This document shows, piece after piece, positions 53,598-64,000 of a stretch of DNA of 64,000 nt. The notes under the pieces are model-generated. The model did not search any database. It saw only the letters and a program-made list of their open reading frames with translations, and had not been told where the DNA came from. Made by a program: the position numbers and the translations under genes. Position 1 is the first letter of the stretch; each line of letters starts with the position of its first letter. This DNA is from Zantedeschia hybrid cultivar (Eukaryota; Streptophyta; Magnoliopsida; Alismatales; Araceae). Location: assembly GCA_030544215.1 (NCBI GenBank), contig JARZZO010000013.1, forward strand, positions 21,938,729 through 22,002,728, in the 5' to 3' direction.

Positions 53598-55395
53598 GGA
53601 CTAAAGCCAATCACCTTTATACAATAAGCCTATAGACTCTAGGTGACGCTCAAACACAATTTAAGCCAACGGCTTTGTCAGTGGATCTGCTACATTGTCG
53701 ACGGATGGAACTATTTCCAATACTACATCTCCTCTGGATATGATCTCTCTGATAAGATGAAAACGCCCCAAAATATGCTTCGATTTCTGATGAGACCGCG
53801 ACTCTTTCGCTTACGCAATCGCTCCATTGTTGTCGCACAACAGCGAAACTGGTTCAGAGATACTGGGAACTACGCCGAGGTCGGTGATGAATTTCTTCAA
53901 CCACACTGCTTCCTCTGCGGCTTCAGCTGCAGCGATCTACTCAGCTTCAGTCGTTGAATCTGCAGTGGTTACTTGCTTGGAACTCTTCCAGCACACTGGG
54001 CCTCCGTTCAATGTAAATACGAATCCAGATGTAGATTTGCTATCATCTGGATCTGACTGGAAACTCGAGTCAGTAAAACCTCGTAGTTTCAAGTCACCTC
54101 CTCCATAGACAAGAAACATATCCTTAGTTCTTCTCGAGTACTTAAGGATACATTTCACTACCTTCCAGTGCTCTTCGCCTGGATCAACCTGAAATCTGCT
54201 CGTAACACTTGGAGCAAATGCAACATCCGGCCGTGTACATATCATGGCATACATGATAAATCCTATGGCAGAAGCATAGGGTATTCTATCCATGAATGCC
54301 CTATAATTAGGAATCTTAGGAGACTGCTCCTTTGAGAGATTAATTCCATGTCTCATCGGTATGAGACCTCTCTTGGAATTTTCTATGTCAAACATTTTGA
54401 CTATGGTATCTATGTACAAGGATTGGGTCATTCCAAGCATCCTCTTTGATCTATCTCTATAGATCCGTATTCCCAATACGTAGGATGCTTCTCCCAAATC
54501 CTTCATGGAGAAATTTTTCGACAGCCAGATCTTTACTGATGACATCATAGCTACATCATCCCCAATGAGTAGTATGTCATCTACGTAAAGAACTAGAAAA
54601 GTGACTGCACTCCCACTAGTCTTCTTGTACACACAAGGCTCATCTTCATTCTTAATGAAGTCATAAGACTTGACAGCCTCGTCAAATCTTATGTTCTAAC
54701 TCCGGAAAGCTTGTTTCAGTCCATAAATGGACTTCTGAAGCTTGCACACTTTATCTAGAGATTCTTTGGATGTGAAACCTTCTGGTTGTGTCATATACAC
54801 CTCTTCACATTGAGGAAGACAGTCTTCACATCCACCTGCCAGATATCATAATCAAAATGTGCAGCAATGGCGAGTAGAACTCTGATCGACTTTATCATGG
54901 CAACTGGTGAGAAAGTCTCGTCATAGTCAATTCCTTGCCTTTGACGATATCCCTTTGCCACCAACCTTGCCTTATAAGTGTCGATCCGTCCCCAGCACCT
55001 ATCTTTCTCTTAAAGATCCACTTGCAACCGATGGGTACAATACCCTCGGGCAAGTCCTCCAAGTTCCAAACTTGGTTGGTGTACATGGACTAGATTTCTG
55101 AGTTCATGGCTTCTAGCCATTTCTCGGCTTATGGGCCTTCTATGGCCTTCTGTTAGGTCTTAGGATCATCATCCTCATTATATTCTACCTCGGACTCACC
55201 TTCAATGATATGTCCTACATATCGTTCGGGTAGTCTAGGTACTCCACCAAATCTACGAGGCTCATTCGTGTGTACCTGAACAGATTCAGGAACTGATATC
55301 TCATCTGATGATAATGCAGCTATTTGGGGATCTGGAACCTCTTCCAGTACTATTTTACTTCTACTGTCCTCTTGGAGAAGGTATTCCTCTTGCAA
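53598..55395 (-). pseudogene. Integrase tail, RT and RNase H of copia A2
   Basis: Open pieces: 55395-55153 (integrase C-terminal: SRSKIVLEEVPDPQ, PRRFGGVPRLPERY), 55086-54895 (RT start: MYTNQVWNLEDLPEG, CKWIFKRKI), and 54632-53937 (LYVDDILLIGDDV with intact YVDD, ASYVLGIRIYRDRSKRML, RNase H LRGFTDSSFQSDPDDS). RNase H runs on in damaged form to the PPT. Frameshifts near 54830 and 55000 and several stops separate them. At 55395 the coding sequence meets leader sequence. Confidence 0.87.
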
Positions 55396-56827
55396 TATTT
55401 GATCATGGCTTCGGTCCCCAGAGATTTAATGGCCTTCTGGATAGCACAACAAACTACTAATTCTGGTCTAAGCTAACCATCATTACGCGACGAGCATAGA
55501 TTTGCATGCAGCCCTTGTAGATAGCATAACAAAGCTACATGGTTTCTCTACCCCGATCATATAGGCATCTAATGCCATAGCCACAGTTTATCCTCCCAAT
55601 TAAACAGGCCTTGTGGGTAGCACAACAAACCTGTCTAAAATGATTCGAATCATATGACTTTAACGATGGTGCATCACGCGGTAAGTTCTTAATTACTCGC
55701 GTTACGGCTTAGAGTTTATCTGAGGGTATTTAGATAACTTTTATCTTTGTCTCTCCTAGGTGATAGTATATATATGTATATATCGTATATATTTACTAAA
55801 TGTTATACCTACTTTGATTTATAATCAAAAGAAAACATTACATCATATACATGTCTAGTGTGGTCATGGATAGCACAATGGGTTTGACTGGAGCCAACAG
55901 TCAAACGCACACACAATCTAACACAACAATTATATTAGATAACCTGCAAACATATAGGCAAAGGATCTACATCTATTCGCCTTCTTGGTTGCAGTTGTGG
56001 ATCGTCCTTGCTCCTTCCTCGGTTGCCTTGATCATTTTACAACAAATTCTATAATTTATAGGTAAATTGAAGAAGGCCTTATGGCGAGTACAAAAGAGAG
56101 GGAGGTAGAAGTACATCGGAGAATGAGAGAGGGAGAGATTCGCAGATCTCTATTTATTAACAATTAATAAATATCCATCATTCATCCACGATCCACATAA
56201 ACACATCATTCATCACATGAATAATTAACTAAGTGCATATCCATGACCACGGTGTGTTTTAAACATCAACACATGATATAGCGCATCACATGGTTAAAAT
56301 AAAAGAGTTTTCAAAATATATAATTTTGGTTTTCAAAAAGCTGTGATCCAATCAAAATTGGTATTTGAATTTCGAAAACACTTTTAATTAACTTATCTTG
56401 CAATCAAATCAAATTTAAAAGTATCAAAAACACACATCACATGTGCATACAATCCAAATTAATAATTCCATATTATTCCATGCTAATTAGAACAATTCTA
56501 ATAATATAACACTTAGATTAAACCCCATTAATGATCTAACAATTAGACTATTAAAGACTAATCTAACTCTTAGATTTATCCATCAAAATTAATCATTAAT
56601 TTATCACATAAATTAATAATTAACTATAATTCTTTATTAATTATCAATCTAACAATTAGACTAAATAATTAATAAGTGTTAATCACTAATTTAACTATTA
56701 AACTAATAATTAACACAAATAGTTGACTACTAATCTAACTCCTAGATTAGTGGATTAGTATTAATTATTAATTTAACTCTTAAATCAATAATTAATAACA
56801 TCTAATTAAATTAATTATCAATTTAAC
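55396..56827 (-). other. Second (internal) leader copy in copia A2
   Basis: Holds three of the four TTGTGGATAGCACAA hairpins (about 55432, 55513 and 55609; outer stem ACAGG/CCTGT at 55604-55608 and 55630-55634), the shared middle leader, and the start of an AT-rich hairpin array (56500-56820). It ends abruptly at 56828 in pre-integrase sequence. Confidence 0.75.
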
Positions 56828-57640
56828 AACGTGCCCAAGTCTACAATGCCACATGTAGGCTTGGTTCACACAATTCTTACTCTTCTTAAGAACATTATCA
56901 ATTTGAAGATTGTAATAAGAAACATCTAAGAGATATAGACCGTTGACTAAAGATGCCGAAGCTATTGATTTATTACCATAATAAATCGAACAACTTCTAT
57001 TCTCAATAGTCAACCTATATCCTATCTTGTCCAAACAAGATATTGATATGATGTTCTTTATTATGCTAGGAACATAATAACAATCTTCTAATAGTAAGGC
57101 GTCTCCCGATGGAAGCCTGAGGTTTGCTGTCCCAACAGCAATCGCCGCAACTTTTGCCTCGTTTTCTAGCCTCAATTCCACCTCGCCTTGTCTCAGCTTG
57201 CGCTTACTTGTCAGCATCTGTGCATCATGACAGATATGAGAAGCACATCCGGTATCTAATACCCAAAATGTGGAATCTCTAACTGACAAGTTGATATCTA
57301 TCATATAGATATCTGAAGCTTAAGACAGCTTCACCTTTCTATGAGCTTTATCGCTAAGGAACTCCTTGCAGTTCCTCTTCCAGTGACCATGCTGTTAACA
57401 GTAGAAGCAGTCACCCTTCACTACTCTTTTGCCTTTGTCCTTCAATCCTTTATCATTAGCTGTCATCTCTGCTTCAGGGGCATCCAAAGCCGATTCAACA
57501 GGAGGATCAGCTCCAGGGACAAAGTCAATGTGCTCATATTTGAAGACATTCTTCAGGTATCTGAACCAATCCGAGTAGATCAAGTAAGTCAAAAGGGCAT
57601 CAAGTATGCCGCGGAGTGGGTTATTCGACGACATAATTCC
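56828..57640 (-). pseudogene. gag(deleted)-protease-pre-integrase of copia A2
   Basis: gag N-terminus at 57634-57395 (LKNVFKYEHIDFV, APEAEMTANDKGLKDK) runs into KGDCFYC, with the same internal deletion as the copia at 9271. After a stop at the zinc knuckle and another near 57320 come protease (WVLDTGCASHICHD, intact DTG; MIDINLSVRDS at 57304) and pre-integrase (YMWHCRLGHV). The open frame then enters AT-rich leader sequence at 56828 and stops. Confidence 0.87.
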
Positions 57641-58635
57641 CTACATGAGATAAGTAAAATCTATTTAGCATATGTTCAATTATTAAAAATTTAAAACAAG
57701 ACATGGTCTTTTGTTCAAGTTTAACTCCTACTAATTTTCGACAGACTGTATAACCCCCAGTTATACAGAACGGGAGACGCCGACAGTCTCCTAGTGGGGA
57801 TCATAATCTCAATGACTTGCACTACAGCCTTGTGGATAGAACAACAAACTATAATGCAATCAGAGAGCACCAAACTCATGGGACTTGCAACTCCTTGCAA
57901 TATCTGATCATAGCTTCGGTCTCCAGAGATTTAATGGCATTCTGGATAGCACAACAAACCATTAATTATGGTCTAAGCTAACCATCGTTACGCGACGAGC
58001 ATAGATTTGCATGCAGCCTTTGTGGATAGCACAACAAAGCTATATGGTTTCTCTACCCCGATCATATAGGCATCTAATGCCATAGCCACAGTTTCTCCTC
58101 CCAATTAAACAGGCCTTGTGGATAGCACAACAAACCTGCCTAAAGTGATTTGAATCCTATGACTATAACGATGGTGGACCACGTGGTAAACTCTTAACTA
58201 CTCGCGTTACGGCTTAGAGTTTATCTGAGGGTATTTAGATAACTTTTATCTTGGTCTCTCCTAGGTGATAGTATATAAATATATCGTATATATTTACTAA
58301 ATACTATAACTACTTTGATTCATAATCAAAAGAAAACAATGCATCTCATACATGTCATTAGTGTGGTCATGGATAGCACAGTGGGTTTGACTGGAGCCAA
58401 CAGTCAAACGCACACACAATCTAACACAACAATTATATTAGATAACCTACAAGCACATAGGCAAGAGATCTCCATCTTTTCGCCTTCCTGGTTGCAGCTG
58501 TGGATCGTCCTCGCTCCTTCCTCAGTTGCCTCGATCAGATTACATTAATTCTAGAATTACATGTAATTAGAAGAGAGCCTTATGGCGAGTACAAGAGAGA
58601 GGGAGGTAGAAATACATCGGAGTATGTGAGAGAGA
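57641..58635 (-). other. First leader copy of copia A2
   Basis: Paired hairpins CTGTATAAC/GTTATACAG and GGAGAC/GTCTCC (about 57747-57793), then four TTGTGGATAGCACAA hairpins near 57828, 57940, 58019 and 58114, then middle leader up to the solo LTR. It closely matches 43464-44330. Confidence 0.75.
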
Positions 58636-60223
58636 TGATGGATATAGGTGTCCTCTAAGCCAATCATAAGGCACCTATTTCAATCTGGTTCACTAATAAA
58701 TGACATTAAATTCATTATGTAGATTGGCATATTTATAATCGCGCATAATGAAGTCCATGAATATGCGCAATAGTCATCAGATTATGATAGATCATAATAA
58801 TGAGACTGATGACTTATAAACACATACTCTCAATTGTTCCTAGTCGTAAGATGTTTGAGAAGGACATCAAACATCCGGTTAGACTAGTACAGGTTATTCC
58901 AGCTCATATGATGAGGGTGACTTATCTTATTAGTTACTAGTGTGGAGACACAATGGTAAACCTGTACGTGCTCATTGGAGAATGAGTTCACTGAACTGAT
59001 CCGACATGAATCGCCGAATGGTAATTTACCTGACTGTCAATCGGCTTAATTCATCATCACAGTAGCGTGGTTGATCCTTGGACTTGAGACACCAAAGACA
59101 CCTTGTCGGTGGACTTCTGGACTTTGACCTTGACCTATGAATCCCTATCCATGGGATCTCTAATAGTCAAGGATCGGGTCCAGCGGAAGACCTTCGAAGG
59201 TGATTGTGTGTTCAATAGAGGATCGTTCGCTCTCAGGTAACTGGAGAGAGAATGCTCTAGAGTAGATCTGTAGGAGTCTCTGGCTATAGCAGAAACAATA
59301 TCAGAAAAGTGGTTTTCGGATCTTGTAAAGCGGGGTCTGATTCAAGTGAGTTGACAATATAGGGTTTGACAGTTGACCATACCCTAGGTTAACTCGAGAG
59401 CATTGTGCGAACGAAGGATTATAGCCGCGTGGTAACTGTGGACGGACAGGTTCCATGAATGGGTTGCTGAACTCCATTACCTTCCAGGATCATGCGGTGT
59501 TGCTTGGCACCCAACTTGATCAGAAGTCCGACCGAATTCACATGCGATGTCAATTCGGTTAAGTAATTAGTTAATATATAGATATTAATTAATTACAATA
59601 AGTCAATAACTAGTTATTGGACTTAACGGGCTGAAAGCCGGACTGGTAAATGGGCCTAGAGGGTCACACGCAATAAGATTCTCAGTCAGTGGTACATAAG
59701 TGGGGTTTATATTAACTCGGGGACTTTTGTGAAAAGTCGCGCCGACTTAATATATATATACACGCTGTTGAGAAACCCTGGGCCAAGCTCCAGGATTTCC
59801 CTTGCTGGCCATCATCCCCCCTTTCTCTCTCCTCCTCTTGGCGTCCCGTTCGAGGCGCCGAGACAGTTTCCATCTCCGCCGCGTGTGATTCCCGAAAGTC
59901 GGGAATTCCCGTCGGCGGGATTTCCGCAATCGTTGCGGCGACGGATTTTCAGCGAACGAGCTGTAACGGACGAGGGATCGAGGACGAACCACCGCGGAGG
60001 ATCGCGTGGATACCGCTGGAGGCCGGACGCTTGTGCGGCTTACGGCATCACCTCGACGGAACCGAGACGGAAGCGGATTCGAATCCGCGCACGGTAATCG
60101 GATTACTTCTCGTAGTTTTCGGTTTGCGTTTTTCGTTCCGAATCGGATCAGCGGGCATCGGACGGGATAAATTTTTGTTCTTCGTTTCCGCTGCGTTCTT
60201 CGCGTCCCGCCCGGATCCCAACA
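58636..60223 (+). mobile_element. Solo LTR, copia family B (1,588 bp), duplication AGAGA
   Basis: TGATGG to ATCCCAACA with AGAGA at 58631-58635 and 60224-60228, inserted in the A2 leader. No interior. Opposite in orientation to the solo copy at 14349. The frame at 59729-60097 is the same chance frame seen in the other B LTRs. Confidence 0.95.
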
Positions 60224-60228
60224 AGAGA

Positions 60229-60990
60229 GAGGTGCACAAACCTCTATTTATTAATAATTAATAAACAACCATACATCCACGATCCACACAATCCATCATT
60301 CATCACATGAATAATTAAATAAGTACATATTCATGACCACGGTGTGTTTTAAACATCCCACACATGATTCAGCGCATCACATGGCTAAAATAAAAAAGTT
60401 TTCAAAAATAGATAACTTTGGCTTTCAATAAGCTAGGATCCAATCAAAATTCGTATTTGAATTTCGAAAACTCATTTTATTAACTTAACATACAATTAAA
60501 TCAAAATTTAAAAGCATTAAACACACATCACATGCGCACACACTTCGAATTAATAAATTCCCGATTATTCCATGCAAATTAGAATATTTCTAATAATCTA
60601 ACACTTAGATTAAACCCCATTAATAATCTAACAATTAGACTATTTAAAGACCAATCTAACTCTTAGATTAATCCAACTAAGTTAATTAATAATTTAACAC
60701 TTAAATTAATAATCAACTATGATTAATTATTAACTACTAATCTAACACTTAGATTAGCCAATTAATATTAATTATTAATTTAACTCTTAAACCAATAATT
60801 AACACTGACTAATTAATAATTAATTAATCTAACTCTTAGATTAGATAATTAAAGTTATCATCAATTTAACTATTAAATCAATGACTAACAGTAATTAATT
60901 AAGAACTACTAATTTAACATTTAAATTAGTCATTTAAGTTAATTATTCATTTAACAATTAAATTAATAACTAACTCAAATATTAATTAAC
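60229..60990 (-). repeat. AT-rich hairpin array, copia A2 first leader (cont.)
   Basis: Leader resumes after the solo LTR. From about 60590 it carries the three-base-loop hairpins (plus reading AATCTAA-CAC-TTAGATT, TAATTTAA-CAC-TTAAATTA, CTAATCTAA-CAC-TTAGATTAG). It breaks off at 60990, directly joined to the middle of an LTR. Confidence 0.72.
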
Positions 60991-61873
60991 ACGTTGGGTG
61001 CCAAGCAACACCGCGTGAACCCGGAAGGTATTTGAGGTTAAGTAACCCACTCTTGGAATCTTTCCGTCGACAATTACCACGTTGATATAATCCTTCATTC
61101 GTACAATGCTCTCGAGTCAACTCAGGGTATGGCGAGCTGTCAAATCCTAACCGGTCGACTCACTTGGATTGGATGTCGCTGATAAATATCGGAAAACTCA
61201 TTTCCTGATATTATCGTTCGTCCTGGCCAGGGACTTCCGCGCATCCTTCTTAGAGCATTCTCTCTCTAAGTACCGAGAGCGAATGATTCCTTATTGACAC
61301 ACAATTCCCTTCGACGGTATTCCGCTGTACCAAATCCTTGGCGTATTAGAATCCCGTGGCTAGAGATTCGTAAACCAAGGTCAAAGCACAGAAGTCCACC
61401 GCCAAGGTGTCCTTGGTGTCTCAGGTCCGAAGACCATCCACGCAACTGCGACAATAGAATCAAGCTGGTTGACAGTGAGGTACAATACCATCCAGCGATT
61501 CAGTCGGATCAGTTCAGTGAACTCATTCTCCAATGAGCACCTACATATTCGCCTTAGTGTCTCCACACAAGTGACTTATGAGATCAGTCACCCTCATCAT
61601 ATGGGCAAGAGTAATCTGTACTAGTCTAACCGGATATCCGATGTCCTTTCTCGGATATCCTTCGACTAGGAACGATTAAGAATATGTGTGTTTAAGTGAT
61701 CAGTCTCATTAGTATGATCTCATCATAATCTGATCACTATAGCACATATTCACGGATTTTATTATGAAACGATAATTAATGCGATTTACACATAATAAAT
61801 ATTATGTCATTATATTAATAAATGAACGAGATTTACATAGTTAGATTGGCTTGTAGGCCACCTAAAACTAACA
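60991..61873 (-). repeat. 5' LTR remnant of copia A2 (883 bp)
   Basis: Family-A LTR from ACGTTGGGTGCC to CTAACA. The LTR end next to the PBS, the PBS itself and the GC-rich leader are missing, so a deletion joined the AT-rich array to the LTR interior. Confidence 0.9.
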
Positions 61874-61883
61874 TACAGGACAT

Positions 61884-61950
61884 AAGCGAGCAGATGGGAG
61901 AGTGGTTAGACCACCCGAAGTTCAATGAAGTGACCAGGGTTCGAATCTTG
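61884..61950 (+). other. tRNA-like segment with A- and B-box matches in the Athila LTR
   Basis: A-box-like TGGGAGAGTGG (61895-61905) and B box GGTTCGAATC (61938-61947), 43 bases apart as in tRNA genes, with a T-arm CCAGG/CTTGG. In the 5' LTR the A box is TGGCATAGTGG (19549-19559) and the B box is at 22356-22365, with the gypsy-type solo LTR inserted between. An acceptor stem cannot be formed, so it is not a tRNA gene. It may be tRNA-derived or SINE-derived. Confidence 0.5.
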
Positions 61951-63478
61951 GAAGTAACAAGATTCTATTTTTGTATTTTCACTTCAAATGGGACCCACAT
62001 GCCAACTAAGAGAGAGAGAGGAGGGAATTCTGGAATTCAAAGAGAAGAATATCTAATTCAAAATTCAAAATACCATTTATTATTTTTAAAGAGCATCCTT
62101 AATCAAAGGGGAGCTTAATGTAAAGAATTTAAAACCTCTTTTACTATTTTTTTTGAAATTCAAATCTTCTCCTCTTTTCTATAAAACTTAGGAGGGAGGT
62201 CAAAGGAGGGTGTTCCAAAATTTTTTGAATATTCGGATTTTTTTTCTCCAAGCTCCCTAACCGAACTTCCCTCTCTCCCAATTTTTCTCTCTCCCTCTCT
62301 CACAATTTTCAAAAGATCTTTCTTATTTTCTCTCTTCCCTGGGTTGTCTCTCTCTCAGAACTCTCTCTTTCCCCCCTGTGTTCTCTCTCGCCCCAACATC
62401 TCTCTTTCTTTCTCCCCCACAACGTTGTCCTTTTCTCCCTCTCTCTCTCTATGACTTTTTCTCTCTCTATCCCAGTGCTCTCTATCTCTCTTTCCCTTTA
62501 GCTTTCTCTTCTCTTTCTCTCATCAGCCCCACCGCGTGAGCCGCTACGCGTCGGCCCGCCTGCCATGCGGTGCCACCCCAACGCGCCAGTCGCCAAAAGT
62601 CAGGGCCCGCCTCCCACGCGGCATCGTAGGGCTGTTCGTAGGGCCGCTCCATCGTCGCCCGTGCACGCTTGGGCTGGGGTGTTCCCGCTTGGCCGCTGCC
62701 ACGCGTCGGCCCGCTCAGCCGCCGGCTCCGCCGGCTCTACGCGTCGCTACCGCATCCACCCCGCCTGCTGCAGCATCGTCGCCCGTGTAGCTTTCTCGCC
62801 CGCCTCGTTGGAGAAGCCCCGACCGTACAGCGGTCCATAGCGCCACACCAACCCGTGCACCTCCGGTGTGCCCCCATTTCTACTGTGAGCCACGCACCCC
62901 ATGCTGCACCAACGTTCCCACATAGCCCTCCTTCTAGCGCCAGCAACAAAGTGCCAGCAGCCTTAGTTGTTTTTTTTATTTTAGCTTCATTTTATTTAGT
63001 TTATCAATTGTTTAACGCATTTAATTTTAAGAATTCATCTTGGAAGTTTACATAATCTTGTAGCATTCTAAATAATTTTAGTGCAACAGTATTTTTTTTT
63101 TTTTTTAGTATTCCATCAAGTTCTCTCTACATTTATTCTATTTATTAATTAGTAAGTTAGATTTACATACTTTGATTAATTACATTAGTGATTCTTTTTA
63201 ATAGCAAAAGGTAGATTTTTTTTTTAGTGTTGCAAATGTGTGATTAAATTCTGGCAATTATTAATTATATCTTTTAGATTTGCATCTCAAAATCACATTT
63301 ATCAACAAATATTTGCTAAGAAAACCCAAAATTTTCAAAGTTAAAAATTCTATTTCTTTGTGGATCGACCCGGTCTCAACCAAGCACTACATTGTTATTG
63401 TTATTGTTATTGAGATTCGGAATTGAAGATTAATGTTATTTGTATTTTAACGACGGCATTTAAAGAAGCATCACCTAC

Positions 63479-63794
63479 CCTGCTCACCAAAGAGCTTGCG
63501 TAGTTGGAGAAGTATAGTTCTACAATCTATCTTTTAAAATTACCTCTGTAGGTCGGGAGTCATAGAGACTAATATATAACACTGCGCAAGGGAAGAATCT
63601 TCTGACCATTTTGCATAATTTAATTGATCACCCTCCTCGGCATCAGCAGGAGGCTCAGGTTGAATCGTGTCTAACACGTACACAATCTTTTCGGCTGTTA
63701 AGACTATTCGCAGATTACGTAGCCAGTCTTGAAAATTAGGTCCAGTCAATTTGTTCGCATCCAAGATGCTACAGAGGGGATTCGACAACGACAT
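63479..63794 (-). pseudogene. gag N-terminus of copia C
   Basis: 84 open residues from ATG 63792-63794: ILDANKLTGPNFQDWLRNLR, then EKIVYVLDTIQPEPPADAEE and WSEDSSLAQCYILVSMTPDL. A stop at 63540-63542 and further coding sequence follow down to the Athila junction, where the gene continues at 19258. Unlike the A-type copies it keeps the gag region that A2 and the left tandem interior lack. Confidence 0.88.
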
Positions 63795-64000
63795 AATGAT
63801 CTGAATGAAAAATAAAAGACATTATTTTAGCATGCGTTCAAAGTTCTAACTTTAGATATGGTTTTCTATCTTAGTTAGCTCCACTATTTTGCATCGAACT
63901 ATATGACCCTCAATCATATAGAACGGGAGATTACGGCGATCATCCTAGTGGGTCGGAATCCCAACAGAACTGAAATGCAACCTTGTGGAAAGCACAACAA
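63795..64000 (-). other. Leader of copia C, start
   Basis: Contains the hairpin CTATATGA/TCATATAG (63899-63906 and 63914-63921), an imperfect GGAGATT...ATCATCC partner, and at the window edge the motif TTGTGGAAAGCACAACAA (63983-64000), the first of the expected four hairpins. An AGTGGAG tract is near 63880 in reverse complement. Confidence 0.7.

Larger units (their letters stand above)
52033..61873 (-). mobile_element. Copia A2, rearranged, target duplication TACAG
   Basis: TACAG at 52028-52032 and 61874-61878. In transcript sense it reads: 5' LTR remnant (61873-60991), leader (60990-57641, with a solo LTR inside), gag(deleted)-protease-pre-integrase (57640-56828), a second leader piece (56827-55396), integrase end-RT-RNase H (55395-53598), PPT, 3' LTR (53586-52033). 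The PBS and about 670 bp of the 5' LTR are gone. The duplicated leader marks a recombinant rather than a simple deletion. Confidence 0.88.
19264..63473 (+). mobile_element. Athila-like Ty3/gypsy element, target duplication CCTAC
   Basis: Two LTRs of one family (5' at 19264-23869, 3' at 51764-63473) bracket a tRNA-Asp-type PBS, gag, protease, RT, RNase H, integrase and a PPT, in gypsy order on the plus strand. CCTAC at 19259-19263 and 63474-63478 is the target duplication, and the copia C gag is continuous across it. Without nested insertions the element is about 12 kb: LTR near 1.85 kb, gag-pol, and about 1.2 kb of non-coding sequence after integrase. The 5' LTR now begins TAATAAG where the 3' LTR has TGATAAG. 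It carries several stops and a frameshift, so it is not autonomous. Confidence 0.92.
51764..63473 (+). repeat. 3' LTR of the Athila-like element, interrupted
   Basis: 51764-52032 and 61879-63473 make up the LTR; copia A2 with duplication TACAG lies between. It keeps TATAAAAC at 62180-62187, the CT-rich tract (62260-62525) and the GAAGCATCA end at 63473, followed by the CCTAC duplication. Frames at 62536-63055 mirror those of the 5' LTR and are chance. Confidence 0.9.

Noticed and set aside
61884..61950. A true tRNA gene
   Set aside because: Box A and B matches and a T-arm exist, but no acceptor stem or normal D-arm forms, and the segment is part of an LTR.
1..64000. Host plant genes
   Set aside because: Every stretch with recognisable homology belongs to gag-pol of LTR elements; no intron-exon pattern or cellular protein domain was seen.

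Overview
This is plant nuclear DNA made almost entirely of LTR retrotransposons nested inside one another. Gene order, PBS and PPT sequences and 5-bp target duplications all fit plant Ty1/copia and Athila-type Ty3/gypsy elements. I see no host gene, no true tRNA or rRNA gene and no CRISPR. The AT-rich background and C-to-T/G-to-A type decay suggest methylated, repeat-dense heterochromatin of a large angiosperm genome; the species cannot be told from the sequence. Family letters (A, B, C, D, E) are mine. Similarities were judged by eye.

Layout. (1) 1-7906: end of an inserted family-A LTR (1-974), then the 3' part of a badly decayed plus-strand copia element B with its 3' LTR (6320-7906). (2) 7907-19263 and 63474-64000: two minus-strand copia interiors in tandem, sharing one LTR (12394-14064) that has a PBS on one side and a PPT on the other. 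A solo LTR of family B (14349-15932, duplication GGAAC) sits in the RNase H of the second interior. (3) 19264-63473: an Athila-like gypsy element (family D, plus strand, duplication CCTAC) inserted in the gag of that second copia. Its own sequence is about 12 kb, inflated to 44 kb by insertions.

Insertions in the Athila-like element are: a gypsy-type solo LTR (19583-22341, AACGA) in its 5' LTR; copia A1 (27539-47647, CTACT) between protease and reverse transcriptase; and copia A2 (52033-61873, TACAG) in its 3' LTR. A1 in turn holds another gypsy-type solo LTR (27727-30068, CCCGG) and a nearly complete copia E (33234-42780, TTCCT). A2 holds a family-B solo LTR (58636-60223, AGAGA). The order of insertion is therefore readable: copia C, then Athila, then A1 and A2, then E and the solo LTRs.

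No element looks autonomous. E comes closest: a single gag-pol frame of about 1,309 codons with three in-frame stops and no frameshift.

The most unusual content is in the long copia leaders between PBS and gag. Every copy carries (i) an AT-rich array of short hairpins with three-base loops, (ii) up to four larger hairpins presenting a shared loop motif, and (iii) two covarying hairpins just before gag. The two gypsy-type solo LTRs carry a different series, of GCGTC/GACGC palindromic modules. I know of no description of these, but could not search.
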